Assembly: GCF_023656515.1 (NCBI RefSeq)
Contig: NZ_JAMOFV010000006.1
Span: forward strand, 4,295,735-4,359,734
Length of the DNA stretch: 64,000 nucleotides
Source of the DNA: Clostridium swellfunianum
GTDB lineage: Bacteria; Bacillota; Clostridia; Clostridiales; Clostridiaceae
Direction: 5' to 3'
Positions 39,868-49,311 of the stretch are shown one piece after another. The position numbers were made by a program, and so were the translations under genes. A model generated the notes under the pieces. The model made no database searches. It saw only the letters and a program-made list of their open reading frames with translations, and was not told the origin of the DNA. The stretch's first letter is position 1. Each line of letters begins with the position of its first letter.

Positions 39868-40488
39868 TTAAAGGGCGCCCTTTTGGATCCTTCTATTTAC
39901 AGCATCCAAGGTCGCCTTGGCTATAGCTTCATTTATATCTTGTTTAACTATAGCGGAACCTACCATGGTTTGTTCATTTTCATTCAAAACCATGTTTACA
40001 AGCACAGATACAAAGTTTATATCTCTGCTTGTACTAATAATTACATCTTCTATATTAAATAAGTAAGCTTGTCCAAGAATTTTTTCAATAGTTCTAATGG
40101 TAGCATCAGCAACTATCTTTCTTCTGTTTGCTGCAGTTTTTATGCCAGTTATAGTCTCGCCAAATTCTTCTCCATCATGCAGCAAAGTAACAATACATTC
40201 TAGAGCATTGCCTTCAGTTTTTAAGTCTATTCCACTATACCTAACTCTTCTTAAGGCTTCATTGTTATCCTCAGTTTGAATTTGGGCAATACTTATAACT
40301 TTTCTATCTATTCTATAGTCAAAAGCAGCCAGCAAGGAAGATTCAATATCTCTTACTATCTGCTTAGGTGCTCTCAGATTATTTGACAATATATGTACTT
40401 CGGATATTTCATCGTTTTCAGTAACTACTTTAACATTGATAACACCGTCAATCTTTGCTATCATGTTCTTCAAACTAGCAAAATCCAT
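39868..40488 (-). CDS. Hypothetical protein, unknown family
   Basis: This 206-residue cytoplasmic protein has two parts. Residues 1-~75 contain an IDGVINVKVVTENDEISEVHIL-type (in part) beta-alpha-beta unit with NLRAPKQIVRDIESSLLA. Residues ~85-206 contain RRVRYSGIDLKTEG, then an alpha/beta region ending AIAKATLDAVNRRI. Similar short proteins occur in several Gram-positives, but I cannot name a function. The start is ATG after GGGGG. It lies directly upstream of the inverted-repeat segment and HD-GYP gene on the same strand. Confidence 0.75.
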   Translation of the reverse strand: MDFASLKNMIAKIDGVINVKVVTENDEISEVHILSNNLRAPKQIVRDIESSLLAAFDYRIDRKVISIAQIQTEDNNEALRRVRYSGIDLKTEGNALECIVTLLHDGEEFGETITGIKTAANRRKIVADATIRTIEKILGQAYLFNIEDVIISTSRDINFVSVLVNMVLNENEQTMVGSAIVKQDINEAIAKATLDAVNRRIQKGAL

Positions 40489-40573
40489 CCCTATTCCCCC
40501 ATTTTAAATCACAATTATATCTAAATTGTAACATAATAATTAATTAAAAACAATAATTCATTGTTTTATATAA

Positions 40574-41266
40574 TTATTCTTTTTTTACCAGTAATTTCAC
40601 TATTTTTTCGCCTTTAAAAACTCCAATTACAAACAAAATAGACATAGCAACCGCTATCACAATTAATATTCCCTTATGCCCTGAATACATTCTGGCTCCA
40701 AAAAAGGTTGAAATAAATATTCCAGGTATTCTACCAAGAGTAGAATATATCATGAAATTTTTAAAGGTAATATCTGAAATTCCACATATATATGCCAAAA
40801 CATCTTTTGGAATTCCAGGGATCAAATATAAAATCAAAACTATATGGTTAACACTTCCAAGCTTTAAAAGCTTATCAAAAAAGTTTAATTTTTTATCAGA
40901 AATTATTCTTCTAATCAGTGGTTTTCCATATTGTCGAGCTAAGCCATATACTATGGCACTGCCCATGGTTATTCCAAGCAAAGTAAGAAGTCCGCCAATA
41001 AAAGCACCATATATATACCCTCCAGCTATTTGCATAAACTCTCCTGGAATAAAAAAAGCTACAACCTGGATTATCTGTAACGCTAAAAAAGCCAGAACAC
41101 TATAGTCACCATAAGATAATATTATACTCTTAATTTTCTTGGGATTTCTGAGCTCATTGAAGTGCTGTCCATAATATTCGTAACCTATAAAAACTATAAA
41201 CAATGCAATTAAAATTAATATTAAATATCCTCTGTTTTCATAGAGCAGTTTTAAACCTTTTTTCAA
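40574..41266 (-). CDS. TVP38/TMEM64 (VTT domain) membrane protein
   Basis: This 230-residue DedA-superfamily protein has about six TM helices. The VTT core shows PGEFMQIAGGYIYGAFIGGLLTLLGITMGSAIVYGLARQYG (cited in part), with the conserved GxxxG and LIPGIPKDVLAYICG motifs. The family is linked to membrane and lipid homeostasis. The start is ambiguous: TTG (chosen) has AGGTGG 7 nt upstream, and the GTG one codon before is close behind it. An ATG 11 codons further upstream has no SD. Confidence 0.9.
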   Translation of the reverse strand: MKKGLKLLYENRGYLILILIALFIVFIGYEYYGQHFNELRNPKKIKSIILSYGDYSVLAFLALQIIQVVAFFIPGEFMQIAGGYIYGAFIGGLLTLLGITMGSAIVYGLARQYGKPLIRRIISDKKLNFFDKLLKLGSVNHIVLILYLIPGIPKDVLAYICGISDITFKNFMIYSTLGRIPGIFISTFFGARMYSGHKGILIVIAVAMSILFVIGVFKGEKIVKLLVKKE

Positions 41267-41332
41267 CACTGTACCACCTCTTAGAATTTCGCTTAACAAA
41301 ATTCATAAAAAACAAATTCTGAAAACATATAA

Positions 41333-41411
41333 AGATAAGAAGATAACTTTATAAGAATATAAAAATATAAAAAGTTAACAATTTAACCACTTATATGGTC
41401 ATCTTCTTATC
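41333..41411 (-). terminator. Inverted repeat / possible weak terminator
   Basis: GATAAGAAGAT and ATCTTCTTATC form an 11-bp perfect inverted repeat with a 57-nt A/T-rich interior that includes ATATAAAAAGTTAAC. On the minus strand TTTATATG follows. It lies 20 bp after the ogg-type gene. Confidence 0.45.
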
Positions 41412-41431
41412 ATAAACTTCTACTTTACAAC

Positions 41432-42334
41432 TTACTCAACACTTATATTATTTTCTCTAGCGTAATAGAAAAGATACTGCTGTGCAAAGCCTGATAATTC
41501 TCCAAACTTGTTTCTTCCAAAGTCTCTTATCTTCTTTAAAGATACATCAGGCGCTAAATAAAAGTGCTGCATCGCTCTCTTTACCCATACATCAACAGGA
41601 AAAGCTGAATGTTTACTCATAGAAAACAGCATAATGCAATCCGCCACCTTAGGGCCAATTCCGTTGAAGATCTGCAGTGCTTCATGGCAGCCATCATCAC
41701 TTTGTTCTTTAATATAATTCAAATCATATTCCTGTTTATATTCTTCAGTTCTGCTTTTATTAATTTTCTCAACAGTATCTGCAATATATTTAGCCCTAAA
41801 GCCCACACCACAAGCTTCTATTTCTTCCATAGAAGCTTTAGCAAGCTCTTCTGGAGTAGGAAAAGCATAATAGGTATTACCCTTGTACTCAAGTTCCCTT
41901 CCCCATCTTCTGCTTATATTGTCTATGGCTCTTTTTATCATTGGAATTCTATTATTTGCTGAAATTATAAAGGATATTACAAGTTCAAAAGGCTCCTGTT
42001 TTAGAATCCTTATTCCATGACCAAATTCAATAGATTGTCTTAGTAGTTCGTCCTCTTTTAAAACTTCTTTTATGCTTGAGTAATCCCTGCACAAGTCAAA
42101 ATAATCAAGCCATATTTCGTTAAATTCTTTTTCATTAGTGTTATATATAACAACATCATCGCCTTTTTTTTCAACCTCTATAACTTTTCCAAAGGCAACA
42201 CCAATATAATTTTTATTCTCTTGTCTATTCCATCTAAAACACTGACCACAGTCAAATATATGAGCAAGCTCGAAGTTTTTTACTCCTTCAATTACTACAG
42301 AGTTATCTATTTCAATAATTTTATTAAAATCCAT
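41432..42334 (-). CDS. 8-oxoguanine DNA glycosylase (OGG1-type)
   Basis: This 300-residue bifunctional repair glycosylase removes 8-oxoG. The N-terminal OGG_N part begins with FELAHIFDCGQCFRW. The HhH-GPD motif FNGIGPKVADCIMLF carries the catalytic Lys, and SAFPVDVWVKRAM the catalytic Asp. Clostridial OGG1-like enzymes (as in C. acetobutylicum) have this architecture and length. The SD is AAGGAGG before ATG. Confidence 0.93.
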   Translation of the reverse strand: MDFNKIIEIDNSVVIEGVKNFELAHIFDCGQCFRWNRQENKNYIGVAFGKVIEVEKKGDDVVIYNTNEKEFNEIWLDYFDLCRDYSSIKEVLKEDELLRQSIEFGHGIRILKQEPFELVISFIISANNRIPMIKRAIDNISRRWGRELEYKGNTYYAFPTPEELAKASMEEIEACGVGFRAKYIADTVEKINKSRTEEYKQEYDLNYIKEQSDDGCHEALQIFNGIGPKVADCIMLFSMSKHSAFPVDVWVKRAMQHFYLAPDVSLKKIRDFGRNKFGELSGFAQQYLFYYARENNISVE

Positions 42335-42407
42335 ATTCGGCCTCCTTATACTAATTCATTTAAAGTTTAATCATTATCTCTAAATATATACTATAAATTT
42401 CCCATTT

Positions 42408-42448
42408 TCAACAAAAACAAAAGGACAGTATCAATTGATACTGCCCTT
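42408..42448 (-). terminator. Terminator of nfnAB-like operon
   Basis: The palindrome CAGTATCAATTGATACTG with GG/CC extensions is followed on the minus strand by TTTTGTTTTTG. It starts 5 bp after the operon's last stop. Confidence 0.93.
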
Positions 42449-42452
42449 AAAA

Positions 42453-43844
42453 TTATTTTTCAACGTTTATTAAAAACTCATGTATTGCCTTAGCTGCTTT
42501 CTTTCCTGCACCCATTGCAAGTATTACTGTTGCAGCTCCTGTAACTGCGTCTCCACCAGCATAAACTCTGTCTTTTGTAGTTAAGCCAGTTTCATCTTCA
42601 GCTACTATACACTTTCTCTTATTGATTTCCAAACCTGTTGTTGTTGAAGAGATAAGTGGGTTTGGAGAAGTACCAAGGGACATTATTACTGTTTCTACGT
42701 CCATTACAAACTCTGAATCTGGAACTTCAACTGGCTTCCTTCTGCCTGAAGCATCAGGCTCACCAAGTTCCATTTTGATGCATTTCATACCCTTAACCCA
42801 ACCCTTTTCATCTGCAAGAATTTCTGTTGGATTAGTTAAGACATCAAAAATTACTCCTTCTTCCTTAGCGTGATGAACTTCTTCAACTCTTGCTGGAAGC
42901 TCGGACTCCGAACGTCTGTAAACTACGTGTACTTCTGCTCCTAGTCTAAGAGCTGTTCTTGCAGCATCCATTGCCACGTTTCCGCCGCCAACTACTGCAA
43001 CTCTTTGGCCAACCTTAATTGGTGTATCGTAATCTTCCTTGAAGGCTTTCATAAGATTTGTTCTTGTTAGGAATTCATTAGCTGATAATACTCCATTAGA
43101 GTTTTCGCCTGGTATTCCCATAAACTTTGGAAGTCCTGCTCCTGAGCCTATAAATATTGCGTCAAAACCTTCTTCTTCTAAAAGTTCATCTATTGTAACT
43201 GTTCTTCCTACAATTACGTTTGTTTCTATTTTAACACCGAGCTTCTTAACGTTGTCTATTTCATGCTTAACAACTGTATCTTTTGGAAGTCTGAATTCTG
43301 GTATTCCATAAACCAAAACTCCACCTGGCTCATGAAGAGCTTCAAATATAGTTACGTCATAACCAAGCTTAGCTAAGTCTCCAGCACAAGTTAGCCCTGC
43401 AGGACCGCTGCCTATAACTGCAACCTTCTTTCCTTTGCTCTCTTCTCTTTGAGATAAATCTATATTATTCTCTCTTGACCAGTCTGCTATAAAGCGTTCA
43501 AGCTTGCCAATAGCTACAGGCTCACCCTTTATTCCAAGTATGCACTTTCCTTCACATTGAGATTCTTGTGGGCAAACTCTACCGCATACTGCTGGAAGAG
43601 AACTTTGTTTTGCTATTATTTTAGCAGCCTCTTCAAACTCACCATTTTTAACATGCATTATAAATTCTGGTATCCCAATAGTAACTGGGCATTGTGTAAC
43701 ACACATTGGCTTTTTGCAGTTTAAGCATCTTGAAGCTTCCTGCATCGCCTCTTCATCTGTGTAACCTAGACACACTTCTTCAAAGTTTGTTGCTCTAACC
43801 TTTGGATCTTGTTCTGATATTGGAGTTCTCTTCATTCTATCCAT
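42453..43844 (-). CDS. nfnB: NfnB / GltD-like NADPH-binding flavoprotein
   Basis: This 463-residue flavoprotein has N-terminal 4Fe-4S cysteines (CLNCKKPMCVTQCPV and CGRVCPQESQCEGKC). An FAD Rossmann fold (VIGSGPAGLTCA, ~147-158) and a nucleotide fold (VVGGGNVAMDAART) follow, with a C-terminal GDAVTGAATVILAMGAGK. By sequence alone it could be called glutamate synthase small subunit. The adjacent SudB/NfnA-like partner and the absence of gltB make the NfnAB ferredoxin:NADP+ oxidoreductase the better call. That complex bifurcates electrons between NADPH, NADH and ferredoxin. Confidence 0.88.
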   Translation of the reverse strand: MDRMKRTPISEQDPKVRATNFEEVCLGYTDEEAMQEASRCLNCKKPMCVTQCPVTIGIPEFIMHVKNGEFEEAAKIIAKQSSLPAVCGRVCPQESQCEGKCILGIKGEPVAIGKLERFIADWSRENNIDLSQREESKGKKVAVIGSGPAGLTCAGDLAKLGYDVTIFEALHEPGGVLVYGIPEFRLPKDTVVKHEIDNVKKLGVKIETNVIVGRTVTIDELLEEEGFDAIFIGSGAGLPKFMGIPGENSNGVLSANEFLTRTNLMKAFKEDYDTPIKVGQRVAVVGGGNVAMDAARTALRLGAEVHVVYRRSESELPARVEEVHHAKEEGVIFDVLTNPTEILADEKGWVKGMKCIKMELGEPDASGRRKPVEVPDSEFVMDVETVIMSLGTSPNPLISSTTTGLEINKRKCIVAEDETGLTTKDRVYAGGDAVTGAATVILAMGAGKKAAKAIHEFLINVEK

Positions 43845-43856
43845 TTGTAAATCCCC

Positions 43857-44735
43857 CTAGTTATCGCAGCAGCCACAGCCGCCTTCATGATGATGTTCTT
43901 CTCTAAACTTAGCCTGTGCTTCTTCGCTCTTGTACATTGTCTGTCTTCTCATAGCTTCATCAAAGTCTACAAGATGACCATCAAATTCAGGACCATCTAC
44001 GCAAGCAAACTTAGTTTCTCCACCTACAGTAACTCTGCAAGCGCCACACATTCCTGTACCATCTACCATTATAGGATTTAAGCTTACTATAGTATGAATT
44101 CCAAGCTCTTTAGTAAGCCTTGCAACAAATTTCATCATTATCATTGGTCCTATAGCAACCACTAAATCGTAATGCTTTCCTTCTTCTTGAACAAGCTTCT
44201 TTAAAAGATCTGTAACAAGTCCCTTAAAGCCATAGGAGCCATCATCTGTAGCAACATATAAATCTCCAGCTACAGATTTCATTTCATCTTCTAATATAAG
44301 CATATCCTTAGTTTTACTTCCTACTATAACATCAGCTTTTATGCCTCTTTCGTGAAGCCACTTAACCTGAGGATATACTGGAGCTGTTCCAACTCCCCCT
44401 GCTATAAATATCATCTTTTTATTCTTTAATTCTTCCAAATCTTCATGTACCATTTCAGATGGCTGTCCAAGAGGTCCTACAAAATCTGCAAAGCTGTCTC
44501 CTGCTTCAAACAAAGCCATTTCCTTTGTAGACGTTCCCATTGCTTGAAACACTATAGTTACTGTTCCCTTGTCTGCATCATAATCACAAATTGTAAGAGG
44601 TATTCTTTCACCTTTTTCGTGCATTTTAACTATTAAAAATTGACCTGGCTTGGCCGATTTAGCTACTCTAGGAGCTTCAACGTCCATTAAATAAATATTT
44701 GGCGCCAATATTCTTTTTTCTACAATCTTATACAT
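43857..44735 (-). CDS. nfnA: NfnA / SudB-like FAD/NAD-binding subunit
   Basis: This 292-residue ferredoxin-NADP reductase-like protein has an FAD beta-barrel (PGQFLIVKMHEKGERIPLTI, in part), an NAD-binding GGVGTAPVYPQVK segment and a 2Fe-2S site at ~225-250 (GMCGACRVTVGGETKFAC). The C-terminus ends with a His/Cys-rich tail (HHHEGGCGCCDN), possibly an extra metal site. Such subunits bind NADH in NfnAB. A 12-bp gap to nfnB indicates an operon. The leader holds an 8-bp hairpin. Confidence 0.9.
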   Translation of the reverse strand: MYKIVEKRILAPNIYLMDVEAPRVAKSAKPGQFLIVKMHEKGERIPLTICDYDADKGTVTIVFQAMGTSTKEMALFEAGDSFADFVGPLGQPSEMVHEDLEELKNKKMIFIAGGVGTAPVYPQVKWLHERGIKADVIVGSKTKDMLILEDEMKSVAGDLYVATDDGSYGFKGLVTDLLKKLVQEEGKHYDLVVAIGPMIMMKFVARLTKELGIHTIVSLNPIMVDGTGMCGACRVTVGGETKFACVDGPEFDGHLVDFDEAMRRQTMYKSEEAQAKFREEHHHEGGCGCCDN

Positions 44736-44763
44736 TTAAAGCCCTCCCGTTTCCTTTTAAGCA

Positions 44764-44786
44764 CATAAGAATAATTAGTTCTTATG
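44764..44786 (-). other. Hairpin in nfnAB leader
   Basis: CATAAGAA and TTCTTATG pair over 8 bp around a 7-nt loop, about 30 bp upstream of the nfnA start. It is a possible operator or leader structure; no T tract follows. Confidence 0.4.
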
Positions 44787-44956
44787 ACACCGTATTTATT
44801 ATTCTCTACATAAAAATTATTAGTTTTTATTCATCAAAGTATTCATTTATACTTTCTTCCCTAACCAAACTTATTATAACATATTATTAAAATATTTCAT
44901 TATTAAAAGAGAAATTTGTAAAAAAATTTGAACTATTGTAGCAAGTATCTTTTTTG

Positions 44957-44998
44957 CTCCTTCATGAAAAGACTCCCCTGCAGAAAAACCGCAAGAGA
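44957..44998 (-). terminator. Weak terminator candidate after adh
   Basis: On the minus strand CTC..TGC and GCA..GAG segments pair imperfectly and TCTTTTC follows, 17 bp after the alcohol dehydrogenase stop. Confidence 0.35.
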
Positions 44999-45014
44999 GC
45001 CCACTAATTTACTA

Positions 45015-46181
45015 TTAGAATGTCACTTTTTCTCCAGTAAAGGTGCAAGTGTAAAGCTTCTTCATCTCTTCTACTGTAATTGCTCTTGGGTTTGAACCAG
45101 TACACGCATCTAATACTGCATTTGCTGATATTCTATCAACATTTGCATAGAAATCTTCTTCAGTTATTCCATACTCTCTTAATGTTTGAGGAACTCCCAT
45201 AGCCTTATTCATTTCCTTAATCATATTTGTTAAGGAATCTATTAACTCATCTTCAGTAGTTCCACCAAGTCCAAGATTCTTAGCTATTTGAGCGTATCTA
45301 GCTCCGCAAGCCTTTTTATTAAAATCTATAACATATGGAAGATAAATAGCATTAGCACAGCCATGAGGAACATGGAATACAGCTCCTGTCTTATGAGCCA
45401 TACTATGGGTTATTCCAAGCAATGCATTTGAAAATGCCATTCCAGCTAAGCATTGTGCATTATGCATTTCTTCTCTTGCTTTTTTATCTCCTTCAAAGGA
45501 TCTTAACAGGTTTTCTTTAACCATTGCAATAGCTTGCATTGCAAGCGGGTCTGAAAAGACTGATCTTAAACCTGCAACATAGGCCTCAATTGCATGAGTT
45601 AATGCATCCATACCTGTGTGAGCTGTTAAAGTTGCTGGCATTGTTTCAGCAAGTGATGGATCCACAATAGCTATGTCAGGAGTTAAGTTGAAGTCTGCCA
45701 AAGGATATTTAATTTGCATTTTATAATCAGTTATTACTGAGAAAGCTGTAACTTCTGTAGCAGTTCCGCTTGTTGATGGTATAGCTGCAAATCTAGCCTT
45801 TTGTCTTAACTCCGGAATACCAAAAGGTATAACAGCTTGCTCAAAAGTAAATTCTGGATACTCATAGAAAATCCACATTGCTTTAGCCGCATCTATTGGT
45901 GAGCCTCCGCCTATTGAAATAATCCAATCTGGTTCAAACTCCCTCATGAAAGCTGCGCCCTTCATAACTGTTTCTACTGATGGGTCTGGTTCAACACCTT
46001 CAATTAGTTCAACCTCCATGCCCGCTTCTTCTAAATAGGATACTGTTTGCTGTAAAAATCCAAACTTTCTCATGGAACTTCCACCAGTAACTACTACTGC
46101 CTTCTTGCCTTTTAAGGTTTTTAAAACTTCCAAGGATCCTTCTCCAAAGTAAATATCTCTAGGTAATGTAAATCTGTTCAT
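45015..46181 (-). CDS. Iron-containing alcohol dehydrogenase
   Basis: This 388-residue group III dehydrogenase has a Rossmann GGGSPIDAAKA motif (~93-103). The Fe(II) ligands are the Asp of MDALTHAIEAY-adjacent TAHTGMD and His residues in ALTHAIEAY, ITHSMAHKTG and HVPHGCAN. It reduces aldehydes such as acetaldehyde or butyraldehyde to alcohols; substrate length cannot be read off. A near-perfect sigma-54 promoter lies 60 bp upstream, and a sigma-54 activator gene is the next gene upstream. Expression is probably switched on by that activator. The SD is GGGAGG. Confidence 0.95.
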   Translation of the reverse strand: MNRFTLPRDIYFGEGSLEVLKTLKGKKAVVVTGGSSMRKFGFLQQTVSYLEEAGMEVELIEGVEPDPSVETVMKGAAFMREFEPDWIISIGGGSPIDAAKAMWIFYEYPEFTFEQAVIPFGIPELRQKARFAAIPSTSGTATEVTAFSVITDYKMQIKYPLADFNLTPDIAIVDPSLAETMPATLTAHTGMDALTHAIEAYVAGLRSVFSDPLAMQAIAMVKENLLRSFEGDKKAREEMHNAQCLAGMAFSNALLGITHSMAHKTGAVFHVPHGCANAIYLPYVIDFNKKACGARYAQIAKNLGLGGTTEDELIDSLTNMIKEMNKAMGVPQTLREYGITEEDFYANVDRISANAVLDACTGSNPRAITVEEMKKLYTCTFTGEKVTF

Positions 46182-46241
46182 TAATAGTTCCTCCCTTTAT
46201 ATCTATAATTGTTACTTTTTTAACCAACACAATATTATATT

Positions 46242-46258
46242 AAGCAATTTCCGTGCCA
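46242..46258 (-). promoter_or_regulatory. Sigma-54 (-24/-12) promoter of the alcohol dehydrogenase
   Basis: The minus strand reads TGGCACGGAAATTGCTT, which matches the TGGCAC-N5-TTGC consensus at every conserved base. Its -12 element lies about 60 bp from the adh ATG. Confidence 0.93.
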
Positions 46259-46313
46259 GCTTTGTCATAAAATTAACATTATGGCATTCCAAGCCTTTCA
46301 TTGCAATTTATCT

Positions 46314-46384
46314 TGTAAAAAAAATAAAACTGTCCTAAAAATGAGCATTTACAAAATATTTTGTTGCTCACTTTTAGGACAGTT
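46314..46384 (-). terminator. Terminator of sigma-54 activator gene
   Basis: AACTGTCCTAAAA (46328-46340) pairs with TTTTAGGACAGTT (46372-46384), with an inner TGAGCA/TGCTCA stem. TTTTATTTTTTTTAC follows on the minus strand. Confidence 0.93.
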
Positions 46385-46403
46385 GTCATATTTTTTAACA
46401 ATC

Positions 46404-48326
46404 CTATATATTATACTTTTTCATTTTTAAATACAAAGTATTCCTGCTTATACCTAAGGTTTTTGCTACGTGTGAAATATTCCCTCTAAATTTATTCATA
46501 CAAGCCAGGATTGCCTTTCTTTCAAGTTCTTCTAAAGAATATATATAGCTTTCCTCTTTTTCGTCTATGCAGCCAGCTATAAACTCTAAAGCTTGCTCCT
46601 CTTGTTTCATAGTATTTACAAATCTGCTGCTTATACCTGAAGATAACTTTCCACCTAGATTAACAATATTCTCAATAACATTTTCCAGTTCTCTTATATT
46701 TCCCTGCCAATCATAATCTAAAAACTTCTCATATAATTGTGCATCTATCTCTGGTATTTCCCGTTTCAGCTTACTGGCCTTAAGCTTTAAGAAATTTTCA
46801 ACTAAAAATACTATATCTTCTTTTCTATCTCTCAATGGAGGAAGTTCAATAGGAATAACGCTAAGCCTATAAAATAAATCCTGCCTAAAGGTTCCTTTTT
46901 CAATTTCCTTTTTTAAATCTTTATTAGTGGCAGCAATTATTCTAACATCAACTGGTATGCATTTTGTTCCACCAACTCTTGTAACAGTTCCCTCCTGAAG
47001 CACTCTTAATAGATTTACCTGCATATCAAGAGGCATCTCTCCAATTTCATCTAGAAATAAGGTTCCTCCATTAGCTAATTCAAACTTTCCAGGATGCCCG
47101 CCTTTTCTAGCCCCTGTAAATGCTCCATCATCATATCCAAACAATTCGCTTTCAATAAGATTCTTAGGAATTGCGCCACAGTTTATAGCTACAAAACCAT
47201 AATCACGCCTAATACTTTCATTGTGTATAGCCTGAGCAAGTACTTCCTTTCCTGTGCCACTTTCACCCTGGATTAATACAGTTGAAGGGCTGTTTGCTAT
47301 TTGCCTTGCATACTCAATTACCTTTTTAATTTGTCTGCTTTCACCGATAATATTTTCAAAGGTGTACCTAGCTCTCATACCCGTATATTTATTAACTAAA
47401 TTTATAACATTTTGAATTTCCTTAAGAGTTACTACAGTTCCAATTGACTCCTTATCTACAGAATTAATGGGATAAAAATTCACATTATATCGTTCTTTTT
47501 TAGTTCCATTGGTCAAAGAAATCTCTTCATCCTGTATACTTTTTTTACTTTCAAAGGCTCTAACTATTTCCTTAAATTCTGCGAAAGTTTCTGTAATATT
47601 TTTCCCAATTGCTTGTTCTTCAGTAATTCCGAACATATCGCAGGCATTCTTATTAATAAGCCTAATACTCCCTTTATTGTCTACAGCAAAAATTCCTGTT
47701 GATATTGATCCCATAATAGTATTTAAATAACTATAGGCTTCAGTAAGTCTTGACTGAATCAAATCACTTTTCATCTGATTTTCTATTGATTTTACTGCAG
47801 CTGCTACAAGCCCTAGGGTATGTGGATGAACAAGCTTACTGCTTCCTGTTAAATTCAAAGTACCCACAATTTCACCCTTTTCATTATGAATAGGTGCTGC
47901 AGAACATGTCCATCTATGGTAGGCTGTTATAAAATGTTCCGTTGCAGAAATCTGAATAGGCGAATCTTCCTTTATAGCTGTACCCATGGCATTTGTGCCA
48001 ATACTTCTTTCATCCATGTAAGCACCAACTACCATATTCAATTCTCTAGCTGCTTTAACAACCTCTCCATCTCCAACTAGATTTAAAATACAGCCTTCCT
48101 TGTCCGTAAGAATTATAAAAAATCCAGAGCCTTCTAGAAAGTTATATAACAAATTCATAAAAGGTTCTGCAACTCTTAACAAGTCCTTATTATTATTTAT
48201 ATTATCTGAAACCTCACTGCCTTTTAGTATCTTTTTAGGTAGAGTTCTTTCCTTTTCAACTCCATACTCAACACATCGTTCATGAGATTTTTTAATTATT
48301 TCTTCGTGCCTATTCTTTGAGTACAT
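46404..48326 (-). CDS. Sigma-54-dependent Fis-family activator (AcoR-like)
   Basis: This 640-residue bacterial enhancer-binding protein has four parts. A GAF domain (~55-180) contains [17 protein letters not shown] and the [18 protein letters not shown] segment typical of AcoR/AdhR-like proteins. A PAS domain follows (~205-310). The AAA+ core (~330-560) has Walker A GESGTGKE, the GAFTGA sigma-54 contact loop and Walker [14 protein letters not shown]-terminal Fis HTH (~600-640) ends the protein. It most likely drives the adjacent alcohol dehydrogenase, sensing an aldehyde, alcohol or related small molecule through GAF/PAS (inference). Confidence 0.95.
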   Translation of the reverse strand: MYSKNRHEEIIKKSHERCVEYGVEKERTLPKKILKGSEVSDNINNNKDLLRVAEPFMNLLYNFLEGSGFFIILTDKEGCILNLVGDGEVVKAARELNMVVGAYMDERSIGTNAMGTAIKEDSPIQISATEHFITAYHRWTCSAAPIHNEKGEIVGTLNLTGSSKLVHPHTLGLVAAAVKSIENQMKSDLIQSRLTEAYSYLNTIMGSISTGIFAVDNKGSIRLINKNACDMFGITEEQAIGKNITETFAEFKEIVRAFESKKSIQDEEISLTNGTKKERYNVNFYPINSVDKESIGTVVTLKEIQNVINLVNKYTGMRARYTFENIIGESRQIKKVIEYARQIANSPSTVLIQGESGTGKEVLAQAIHNESIRRDYGFVAINCGAIPKNLIESELFGYDDGAFTGARKGGHPGKFELANGGTLFLDEIGEMPLDMQVNLLRVLQEGTVTRVGGTKCIPVDVRIIAATNKDLKKEIEKGTFRQDLFYRLSVIPIELPPLRDRKEDIVFLVENFLKLKASKLKREIPEIDAQLYEKFLDYDWQGNIRELENVIENIVNLGGKLSSGISSRFVNTMKQEEQALEFIAGCIDEKEESYIYSLEELERKAILACMNKFRGNISHVAKTLGISRNTLYLKMKKYNI

Positions 48327-48391
48327 AACTTTCCATCCCCAGTTTAAAATTCTTATTCTTATAATATGAATTATATAGTTTTATTCCATAT

Positions 48392-48426
48392 AAGAAAAGA
48401 AAAAGCTGCAAATTTTGCAGCCTTTT
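48392..48426 (-). terminator. Terminator of rex-crt-hbd group
   Basis: The palindrome GCTGCAAATTTTGCAGC (48405-48421) is followed on the minus strand by TTTTTCTTTTC, 10 bp after the hbd stop. Confidence 0.92.
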
Positions 48427-48435
48427 CTTTATGAA

Positions 48436-49287
48436 TTACTGTTTGTTATATGTAAAGAAGCCTCTTCCTGATTTTCTCCCTAAATAGCCAGCTCTCACAT
48501 ATTTTCTAAGCAGTGTATGAGGTCTGTATTTAGAATCACCTGTTTCCTTATAGAGCACTTCCATTATTGATAAAACTACATCGTTACCAATAAGGTCTGA
48601 AAGTGAAAGTGGTCCCATTGGATGATTTGCTCCAAGCATCATAGCTTTATCAATATCTGATGCCTCAGCAACACCTTCAGATAATACACCAATAGCTTCG
48701 TTTATCATAGGAATAAGAATTCTGTTTACTACAAAACCAGGAGCTTCTTGAACTTCCACTGGATCTTTTCCTATTAAAACAGATATATCTTTAATAGTTT
48801 TAACAGTTTCCTCAGAGGTTGCAATTCCTCTAATAACCTCCACAAGCTTCATTACTGGTGCTGGATTAAAAAAATGCATTCCTATAAATCTGTCTGGTCT
48901 TAATATAGCTGAAGCTATTTCAGTTATTGATAAAGAGGAAGTGTTTGTTGCAAAAATAGCTTCACTCTTGCATATATTATCTAGTTCTTTGAAAACATTC
49001 TTTTTAATTTCCATATTTTCAATAGCAGCTTCAATTATCAAATCACAATCTGAAGCAAGTGCCAAGCTTGTGGTTCCTGAAATTCTTACAAGCATTTCCT
49101 CTGAAGCTTCCATTGTAAGCTTGCCCTTTTGTACAAGCTTTGATAGATTCTTTTGTATTCCCATTAAGCCCCTGTCCACAAATTCATCTTTTATATCTCT
49201 GAGCACTACTTCAAATCCATTTGCAGCAAAAGTTTGAGCGATGCCCGCTCCCATTGTGCCTGCCCCTAAAATAAATATTTTTTTCAT
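48436..49287 (-). CDS. hbd: 3-hydroxybutyryl-CoA dehydrogenase
   Basis: This 283-residue NAD(P)-dependent enzyme interconverts acetoacetyl-CoA and 3-hydroxybutyryl-CoA. The N-terminal Rossmann GAGTMG motif (8-13), [11 protein letters not shown], the catalytic [15 protein letters not shown] (His and Asn) and [10 protein letters not shown] are all present. The C-terminal domain ends [13 protein letters not shown]. It lies 24 bp after crt. In most butyrate clostridia bcd and etfBA stand between crt and hbd; they are absent here. Confidence 0.97.
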   Translation of the reverse strand: MKKIFILGAGTMGAGIAQTFAANGFEVVLRDIKDEFVDRGLMGIQKNLSKLVQKGKLTMEASEEMLVRISGTTSLALASDCDLIIEAAIENMEIKKNVFKELDNICKSEAIFATNTSSLSITEIASAILRPDRFIGMHFFNPAPVMKLVEVIRGIATSEETVKTIKDISVLIGKDPVEVQEAPGFVVNRILIPMINEAIGVLSEGVAEASDIDKAMMLGANHPMGPLSLSDLIGNDVVLSIMEVLYKETGDSKYRPHTLLRKYVRAGYLGRKSGRGFFTYNKQ

Positions 49288-49311
49288 AGCAATCCCCCCA
49301 TATTCTCTTAT

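Noticed and set aside
42453-43844. Glutamate synthase small subunit (gltD)
   Set aside because: There is no large subunit gene nearby, and the adjacent SudB-like partner fits NfnAB; the GltD call remains the second choice.
46383-46401. TTGTCAT...TTAACAA, resembling a Rex operator near the alcohol dehydrogenase
   Set aside because: Spacing and left half-site deviate from TTGTTAA-N4-TTAACAA, and it lies at the 3' end of the activator gene, before its terminator and far from the sigma-54 promoter.
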